Origin: Bacterioplanes sp. | Lineage (GTDB): Bacteria; Pseudomonadota; Gammaproteobacteria; Pseudomonadales; Oceanobacteraceae | Length of the DNA stretch: 64,000 bases | Direction of reading: 5' to 3' | Assembly (NCBI GenBank): GCA_014859445.1 | Contig: JACUUC010000013.1 | Location: 1-64,000, forward strand | In this document: in pieces, positions 59,032 through 64,000 of the stretch | Numbering within the stretch: the stretch's first letter is position 1 | How the letters are laid out: every line of letters starts with the position of its first letter | The notes under the pieces: generated by a model | The model's database searches: none | What the model saw: the letters and a program-made list of their open reading frames with translations, nothing else | What the model was told of the DNA's origin: nothing | Position numbers and translations under genes: made by a program

Positions 59032-59072
59032 GCCATCATGCCGAAGTGTATGATGGCCGCCTATTTTTTTTT
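59032..59072 (+). terminator. Hairpin and T-run between the methyltransferase gene and glmM
   Basis: GCCATCAT (59032-59039) pairs with ATGATGGC (59050-59057) and a run of nine Ts follows (59064-59072). It probably ends the methyltransferase transcript. A TATAAT at 59013-59018 lies just before it; if that is a promoter the hairpin would be in the glmM leader. Confidence 0.7.
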
Positions 59073-59098
59073 GCGTCATATTTGTAAAGGATTTTGTC

Positions 59099-60454
59099 AT
59101 GTCTCGGACGTATTTTGGCACCGATGGTGTGCGCGGCAAAGTGGGTGTGTTCCCGATGACCGCTGATTTTGTCATGAAGTTGGGTTGGGCGGTGGGCACC
59201 GTGTTGGCGGCAGGCGGTACTAAAGAGGTTTTGATTGGTAAAGATACGCGTGCCAGTGGTTACATGCTGGAATCGGCGTTAGAAGCTGGCTTTTCTGCCG
59301 CTGGCGTGAGTGTCGCCTTAGTAGGGCCTCTGCCGACTCCTGGTATTGCGTATTTAACGTCAACTTTTCGCGCCGATGCCGGTGTGGTGATCAGTGCGTC
59401 ACACAATCCTTTTTACGATAATGGTATTAAGTTTTTCTCGGCCGACGGTAAAAAACTGACCGATACGCAAGAGTTAGAAATTGAAGCCTTACTGGAACAC
59501 GCTTTGCAACAGGGTATGGGTTGCGTTGATAGCCACTTGTTGGGCAAAGCTCGCCGCATTAATGATGCTGGTGGTCGTTACATTGAATTTTGCAAAGGCA
59601 CTTTTCCGACCGCGCTGAGTTTGCGTGGCATGAAGCTGGTCGTGGATTGTGCCCATGGTGCGGCCTATCGGATTGCACCGTCGGTGTACAGTGAATTGGG
59701 TGCGGATGTCATTGCCATCAACAGCACGCCGAATGGCGTCAATATTAATCATGAATGCGGCGCGACGCACATGGCCAGTTTGGTCAATGCGGTGCTTGAA
59801 CACAATGCTGACTTAGGTATTGCGCTCGACGGCGATGCCGATCGCATCATGATGGTGGATGGCAACGGCGCTGTCGTGGACGGTGATGAAATTCTGTTCA
59901 TTCTAGCCGAAGCCGCGGCCAAAAAAGGTGAGTTACACGGCGGTGTGGTTGGCACCTTGATGTCTAACTTGGGTTTGGAGTTGGCGTTAAAAGAACGAGA
60001 TATCCCCTTTGTGCGCGCCAAGGTAGGGGATCGCTATGTGATGGAGCAGTTAGAACAGCACGATTGGGTCTTGGGCGGCGAAAACTCAGGGCACATCTTG
60101 GTGTTGGATCAAGTCACCACGGGCGATGCCATCGTGGCGTCGTTGCAGGTATTGGCCGCGTTGTTAGAGAGCGGCATGCCTCTGTCTCGACTAAAACAAG
60201 GCATGTCAAAACTGCCGCAGCAGTTGATCAATGTGCGATTTAACGATCCCAGCGTGGATGTGCTAAACGATGAACGTGTATTGGCCGCGGTGGCCGCGGT
60301 GGAGTCTGCATTGGCTGATGATGGTCGACTGTTGCTGCGTAAGTCGGGTACTGAGCCGCTGATTCGCGTCATGGTTGAGGCCAAAGATGCTGCCATGTGC
60401 TTGCAGCAAGCGCAAAACTTGGCCGATGTGATTCGTCACGTCGCTGGGGCGTGA
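59099..60454 (+). CDS. glmM: Phosphoglucosamine mutase GlmM
   Basis: A 451-residue phosphohexomutase making glucosamine-1-phosphate for peptidoglycan and lipopolysaccharide. [17 protein letters not shown] at the start, phosphoserine S101 in [18 protein letters not shown], the metal site in [16 protein letters not shown], sugar-binding [11 protein letters not shown] and phosphate loop [17 protein letters not shown] are all present. Complete and of normal length. Confidence 0.97.
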   Translation: MSRTYFGTDGVRGKVGVFPMTADFVMKLGWAVGTVLAAGGTKEVLIGKDTRASGYMLESALEAGFSAAGVSVALVGPLPTPGIAYLTSTFRADAGVVISASHNPFYDNGIKFFSADGKKLTDTQELEIEALLEHALQQGMGCVDSHLLGKARRINDAGGRYIEFCKGTFPTALSLRGMKLVVDCAHGAAYRIAPSVYSELGADVIAINSTPNGVNINHECGATHMASLVNAVLEHNADLGIALDGDADRIMMVDGNGAVVDGDEILFILAEAAAKKGELHGGVVGTLMSNLGLELALKERDIPFVRAKVGDRYVMEQLEQHDWVLGGENSGHILVLDQVTTGDAIVASLQVLAALLESGMPLSRLKQGMSKLPQQLINVRFNDPSVDVLNDERVLAAVAAVESALADDGRLLLRKSGTEPLIRVMVEAKDAAMCLQQAQNLADVIRHVAGA

Positions 60455-60546
60455 TATCACGTTGACACTGAGCGTTTTTTTTCGTGATGGGAAAAGATGG
60501 CAAGGACACCTATAATGCGGCGGTTTTTTATTTTTCGGAGGTTCGG

Positions 60547-61575
60547 ATGAGTTGGTATGGTCTAAGTCAGCAGTTGTTGTTTCGATTAAGTGGCGAAACA
60601 TCGCATGAGCTGGGGCTTGATATGCTGGGAGCCGCCGAACGTTTACGGGTTTTGCAGTATTTGGTGCCAAACGTCCCTGCGTTGCCCGTTACTGTGGCCG
60701 GTATTGAATTTCCGAATCCGGTTGGTTTGGCTGCGGGATTGGATAAAAATGGCGATTACATCGACGCGTTTGCACGCTTGGGTTTTGGTTTTATTGAAAT
60801 CGGCACCATCACACCGCGCCCTCAGCCAGGCAACCCGAAACCGCGCTTGTTTCGCTTGCCCGAGCGCAAGGCCATTATTAACCGCATGGGGTTCAACAAT
60901 AAAGGCGTAGACCATTTGGTTGAACAAGTGAAAGCGGCACGTTATCGCGGCGTGCTGGGTATCAATATCGGTAAGAATTTTGATACGGCAGTCGAAGATG
61001 CCGCCAGTGATTACTTGCTGTGTTTAAATAAAGTCTACGAGCATGCCACGTACATTACGGTGAATATTTCGTCACCGAATACCCCCGGTTTGCGCACCTT
61101 GCAGTTTGGTGAGTCGTTAAAACAACTGCTCGAACCATTGAAAGCGCGTCAGCGTGAATTGGCGCTGGAATTCGGCTACAAACCCATTTTTGTCAAAATA
61201 GCACCGGATATGACGGAAGACGAAGTGGCACTGGTTGCAGCTACGCTACTGGAATGCGAGATGGACGGCGTGATCGCAACCAATACCACCTTGTCGCGTG
61301 ATGGCGTACAGGGTATTCGTTTTGCCGATGAAGCGGGTGGGTTAAGCGGTGCTCCGTTGGAGCAACAAGCAACGGAGACCGTGTCGCTGCTGCATGCTGC
61401 CTTGGATGGAAAAATGCCGATTATTGGTGTCGGTGGTATCAGTGATGGCCGCGGGGCAGTGGAGAAAATGCACGCTGGGGCTCAGTTGGTGCAGGTGTAT
61501 TCGGGCTTTATTTATCGTGGACCAGAACTGGTATCCGAATTGGTGGATGCCATCGCTGCGATGCCAAGAGGGTAG
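60547..61575 (+). CDS. pyrD: Quinone-dependent dihydroorotate dehydrogenase PyrD
   Basis: A 342-residue class 2 enzyme oxidising dihydroorotate to orotate in pyrimidine synthesis, using membrane quinone. The N-terminal membrane-associating helix ([20 protein letters not shown]) is typical. [21 protein letters not shown], the catalytic Ser in [24 protein letters not shown] and [27 protein letters not shown] confirm it. ATG 60547 has GGAGG five bases upstream; a longer frame from 60484 is not supported. TATAAT at 60511-60516 may be its -10. Confidence 0.96.
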   Translation: MSWYGLSQQLLFRLSGETSHELGLDMLGAAERLRVLQYLVPNVPALPVTVAGIEFPNPVGLAAGLDKNGDYIDAFARLGFGFIEIGTITPRPQPGNPKPRLFRLPERKAIINRMGFNNKGVDHLVEQVKAARYRGVLGINIGKNFDTAVEDAASDYLLCLNKVYEHATYITVNISSPNTPGLRTLQFGESLKQLLEPLKARQRELALEFGYKPIFVKIAPDMTEDEVALVAATLLECEMDGVIATNTTLSRDGVQGIRFADEAGGLSGAPLEQQATETVSLLHAALDGKMPIIGVGGISDGRGAVEKMHAGAQLVQVYSGFIYRGPELVSELVDAIAAMPRG

Positions 61576-61604
61576 ATCTCTGCTGTAAGACAAGGTTGCT
61601 GATA

Positions 61605-61632
61605 ACAAAAAGCCCCGTTGTTAGCGGGGCTT
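61605..61632 (-). terminator. Intrinsic terminator of rmf, probably bidirectional
   Basis: AAGCCCCG and CGGGGCTT make an 8-bp stem around TTGTTAG. On the minus strand it is followed by TTTTTG and lies 58 bases after the rmf stop. It also sits 34 bases after pyrD, whose strand lacks a T-run there. Confidence 0.8.
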
Positions 61633-61690
61633 GGCCTCCATCTTGAGGCTTGATGATGATATTGGCGACACGATTAGGACGTGCCCAGGA

Positions 61691-61885
61691 TTAAACGGCG
61701 ATTTTATGAATACCGGAAACGCCCGTGTAACCATCCCAGTGGTCGGCACGACCTTCACGCCAGCCAGACATCCACGATGCGTGGCTTGGGCCGACCGGTG
61801 CGAGATCTTTTGAACGGCGCTCTACTCCAGCGCGATACCCTCGTTGAAAAGCTCTTTCTTGCATGTCGCGTTTTTGTTTTTTCAT
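61691..61885 (-). CDS. rmf: Ribosome modulation factor RMF
   Basis: A 64-residue basic protein matching RMF: MKKQKRDMQERAFQRGYRAG, GRSKDLAP-like region (VERRSKDLAP) and SWMSGWREGRADHWDG. RMF pairs ribosomes into inactive 100S dimers in stationary phase. GAGGA lies about six bases before the start. Divergent from rlmKL. Confidence 0.93.
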   Translation of the reverse strand: MKKQKRDMQERAFQRGYRAGVERRSKDLAPVGPSHASWMSGWREGRADHWDGYTGVSGIHKIAV

Positions 61886-61911
61886 AGTGCGTCCTCGCTA
61901 GCTATTCTTAA

Positions 61912-61938
61912 CAAACGTTGTTTGTGATCTCAAACAAC
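61912..61938. promoter_or_regulatory. CAAAC/GTTTG repeats in the rmf-rlmKL divergent region
   Basis: CAAAC-GTT-GTTTG (61912-61924) is a perfect 5-3-5 palindrome, followed six bases later by CAAACAAC (61931-61938). They sit 27-53 bases upstream of the rmf start. No known regulator site was recognised. Confidence 0.35.
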
Positions 61939-62041
61939 CTATCCTTTGTACCGCGTTTACGGGGCAAAGGTTAACGATTAAATACTTATAGCAAATGGCG
62001 TTATTATCGCAATTCGCTATTTCAAACAGGAAATATTGTTC

Positions 62042-64000
62042 ATGTCGCACGCTGAATCATCACTTACTCGTACTTGGTTGGCACTGTGTCCGAAAGGTCT
62101 TGAGTCGTTATTGCTCGCTGAAATCAGTGAGTTAGGCGGCGAGATTGAACGTGAAACGCCGATGGGGGTTTATTGGCGTGGCGATTTAGCGACGGCGTAT
62201 CGTGTTTGTTTGTGGTCGCGCCTAGCCAGTCGTGTGTTACTGCCATTGCATGAAAGTCAGGTAGACAATGTGGACCAAATGTATGCCGCGGCGCGCTCGG
62301 TGGATTGGCCGGCCATTTTCCCGCTGTCGGAATCCTTTCGTATTGATTTTCATGGGCAAACGGATTTCATGCGCAATACGCAGTTTGGTGCACAGAAAAT
62401 CAAAGACGCCATTGTGGATACTTTTCGTGAGTTGACGGGTGAACGTCCGTCGGTCAGTAAAGAGGGTCGTGTTCGCATTGAAGCTCAGTTGCGTAAGGGC
62501 AAATTACTGCTGTATTTCAATTTGTCTGGCGATAGCCTGCATCGTCGCGGTTATCGTTTGCAGCCTGGTAAAGCCCCCTTAAAAGAAAACTTGGCTGCGG
62601 CCATTTTGTTGCGGGCAGGTTGGCCTGCGACGGCGACGGCCGGTCAGCATTTGTTAGATCCTATGTGCGGTTCGGGTACGTTATTGATTGAAGCGGCCTT
62701 GATGGCGGCCGATATGGCCCCCGGCATGAATCGCCAACAATGGGGGTTTGACGGATGGTTACAGCACGACCGTGCTTTGTGGCTAAGTTTGATGGATGAG
62801 GCGCGGGATCGTCGTGGCAAGGGGCTGGCGGCCTTGCAGAATCGCTTCTATGGCTTTGATATTGATGCCGACCAATTAGCGGCGGCGCAAAAGAATTTGG
62901 AGCGTGCAGGCTTGTCGGGCTATGTGCACTTGGAGCGGAGACCGATGCAATCACTGCGGATTCAGGCCGATGTGATTCAACAGGGTGGTTTGGTCGTGTG
63001 TAATCCTCCCTATGGTGAGCGCTTGAGTGAGCTGCCGCAATTGGCGCCTTTGTATCAGCAATTTCATGACGCCACCATGGGGTTGCCGGAATGGCGTTTG
63101 GCGGTGTTCACCGGCAATGTTGACTTAGCTAAGAGTATTCGTCGACCGCTGCACAAGCAGTATCGATTGCACAATGGCACCATTGAAACGCGTTTGTTGG
63201 TATTTAATGCGGCGGATGAGCGTTCTGCTCGCCCACAAACGTCTGCCATTCGCGGGCCCGTCGAGGCCTTTGCTAATCGCTTAAAGAAAAACCTGAAGCC
63301 ATTGCAAAAATGGGCGAAGCGAGAGCAAGTCACCTGTTATCGAGTGTATGATGCGGACTTGCCAGAGTATGCGGTAGCCATTGATGTGTACGGTGATTGG
63401 CTGCATGTGCAAGAGTATGCTCCGCCCAAGAGCATAGATGAGGCCAAAGCCGAACGCCGATTGTTGGACGTTTTGGCCGTATTACCCGAAGTGATGTCGA
63501 TGCCTTCTGAACGCATTGTGTTAAAGCGCCGTGAACGTCAAAGCGGTAAACGTCAGTATCAGAAAGTAGACAGCCATCAGCATCGTTTTGAGGTGCAAGA
63601 AGGCGCGGTGCGCTTGTGGGTGAATTTGCACGATTATTTGGATACGGGGTTGTTCCTTGATCATCGCCCAACGCGTTTGGCCATCGCGAAGATGATGTCG
63701 CAACGTGAGCGTGGCAGTCGTTTCTTGAATCTGTTTTGTTATACCGCGACGGTCAGTGTGCATGCCGCCGCTGCTGGCGCGCACTGCACCAGTGTGGATA
63801 TGTCGCGTACGTATTTGAATTGGGGACAAGACAATTTCAGCTTGAACGCTATAAATCCCGCTCAGCACACGTTTATTCAGGCGGATTGTTTGCAGTGGTT
63901 AAAGGAGAATGTGTCAGAGCGGTACGATGTGATTTTCATGGATCCGCCAACATTCTCTAATTCAAAGCGCATGGACGGTGTGTTGGATATTCAGCGTGAC
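62042..64000 (+). CDS. rlmL: Bifunctional 23S rRNA methyltransferase RlmKL (3' end outside the window)
   Basis: The first 653 codons of a gene that stays open to the last base, so the C-terminus is missing. The N-terminal THUMP region begins TWLALCPKGLESLLLAEISEL. The RlmL half has DPMCGSGTLLIEAALMAADM and VVCNPPYGERLSELPQ, methylating G2445. The RlmK half has LDTGLFLDHRPTRLAIAKMM, NLFCYTATVSVHAAAAGA and IFMDPPTFSNSKRMDGVLDI, methylating G2069. Full-length proteins of this type are around 700 residues. AGGAAA lies upstream of the ATG. Confidence 0.95.
   Translation, partial: MSHAESSLTRTWLALCPKGLESLLLAEISELGGEIERETPMGVYWRGDLATAYRVCLWSRLASRVLLPLHESQVDNVDQMYAAARSVDWPAIFPLSESFRIDFHGQTDFMRNTQFGAQKIKDAIVDTFRELTGERPSVSKEGRVRIEAQLRKGKLLLYFNLSGDSLHRRGYRLQPGKAPLKENLAAAILLRAGWPATATAGQHLLDPMCGSGTLLIEAALMAADMAPGMNRQQWGFDGWLQHDRALWLSLMDEARDRRGKGLAALQNRFYGFDIDADQLAAAQKNLERAGLSGYVHLERRPMQSLRIQADVIQQGGLVVCNPPYGERLSELPQLAPLYQQFHDATMGLPEWRLAVFTGNVDLAKSIRRPLHKQYRLHNGTIETRLLVFNAADERSARPQTSAIRGPVEAFANRLKKNLKPLQKWAKREQVTCYRVYDADLPEYAVAIDVYGDWLHVQEYAPPKSIDEAKAERRLLDVLAVLPEVMSMPSERIVLKRRERQSGKRQYQKVDSHQHRFEVQEGAVRLWVNLHDYLDTGLFLDHRPTRLAIAKMMSQRERGSRFLNLFCYTATVSVHAAAAGAHCTSVDMSRTYLNWGQDNFSLNAINPAQHTFIQADCLQWLKENVSERYDVIFMDPPTFSNSKRMDGVLDIQRD

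Noticed and set aside
63736..63960. Separate small gene near the window end
   Set aside because: It lies in another frame inside rlmKL, whose own frame stays open to base 64000 and carries conserved motifs.

Overview
The window looks like chromosomal core DNA of a marine-type gammaproteobacterium (Oceanospirillales/Pseudomonadales-like). The evidence is gene content and order: recC-recB-recD, smc-zipA-ligA, a SufBCDSA-T operon behind an Rrf2 regulator, the NAD-dependent 1,602-residue glutamate dehydrogenase, rmf next to rlmKL, and REP-like repeats related to the pseudomonad TAGGAGCGGGC type. Species cannot be read from the sequence. I found no rRNA or tRNA genes, CRISPR array, prophage or intact insertion sequence.

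Layout. (1) 1-4.1 kb: a REP element, a chemoreceptor with a periplasmic zinc-binding CZB-type sensor, and a YgiQ radical SAM protein. (2) 4.2-15.5 kb: a tightly overlapping recC-recB-recD operon continuing into a DUF748/AsmA-like membrane protein; a long hairpin covers the recC ribosome binding site. (3) 15.5-18.0 kb: DUF2750 protein, exported glutathione peroxidase, glutathione S-transferase, a small double-CxxC protein, then three REP doublets. (4) 18.0-21.25 kb, minus strand: a nitrate-type ABC transporter (solute-binding protein, permease, ATPase) behind a sigma-54 promoter and an attenuator-like leader. (5) 21.4-23.9 kb: a tandem glycine riboswitch ahead of a UPF0126 glycine-transporter-family gene, an NlpE/META lipoprotein and an EamA permease. 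(6) 23.95-32.0 kb: smc, zipA, ligA and a transglycosylase-like lipoprotein whose 3' end overlaps convergent rsuA. (7) 32.7-33.7 kb: a frameshifted cytochrome c peroxidase. (8) 33.8-40.8 kb, minus strand: a MoxR-DUF58-DUF4381-BatA-BatB/C-BatD operon. (9) 41.0-46.2 kb: glutamate dehydrogenase and a DUF2835 protein. (10) 46.2-52.7 kb: the Suf operon and its divergent regulator, with an IscR-type palindrome between them. (11) 52.8-58.3 kb: chalcone-isomerase-like protein, TcdA, nucleoid-associated NdpA, then a ferredoxin reductase-fatty acid desaturase pair with a MITE-like element sitting on the desaturase stop codon. (12) 58.4-64.0 kb: TrmH-family methyltransferase, glmM, pyrD, rmf (minus strand) and rlmKL, which runs off the window end.

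Most of the window is ordinary core metabolism. The most informative non-coding signals are the nitrate-transporter leader, the glycine riboswitch operon, the recC hairpin, the suf operator, the REP cluster and the MITE. I see no convincing wholly new multi-gene system; the riboswitch-lipoprotein-permease operon is the nearest candidate for an under-described unit.
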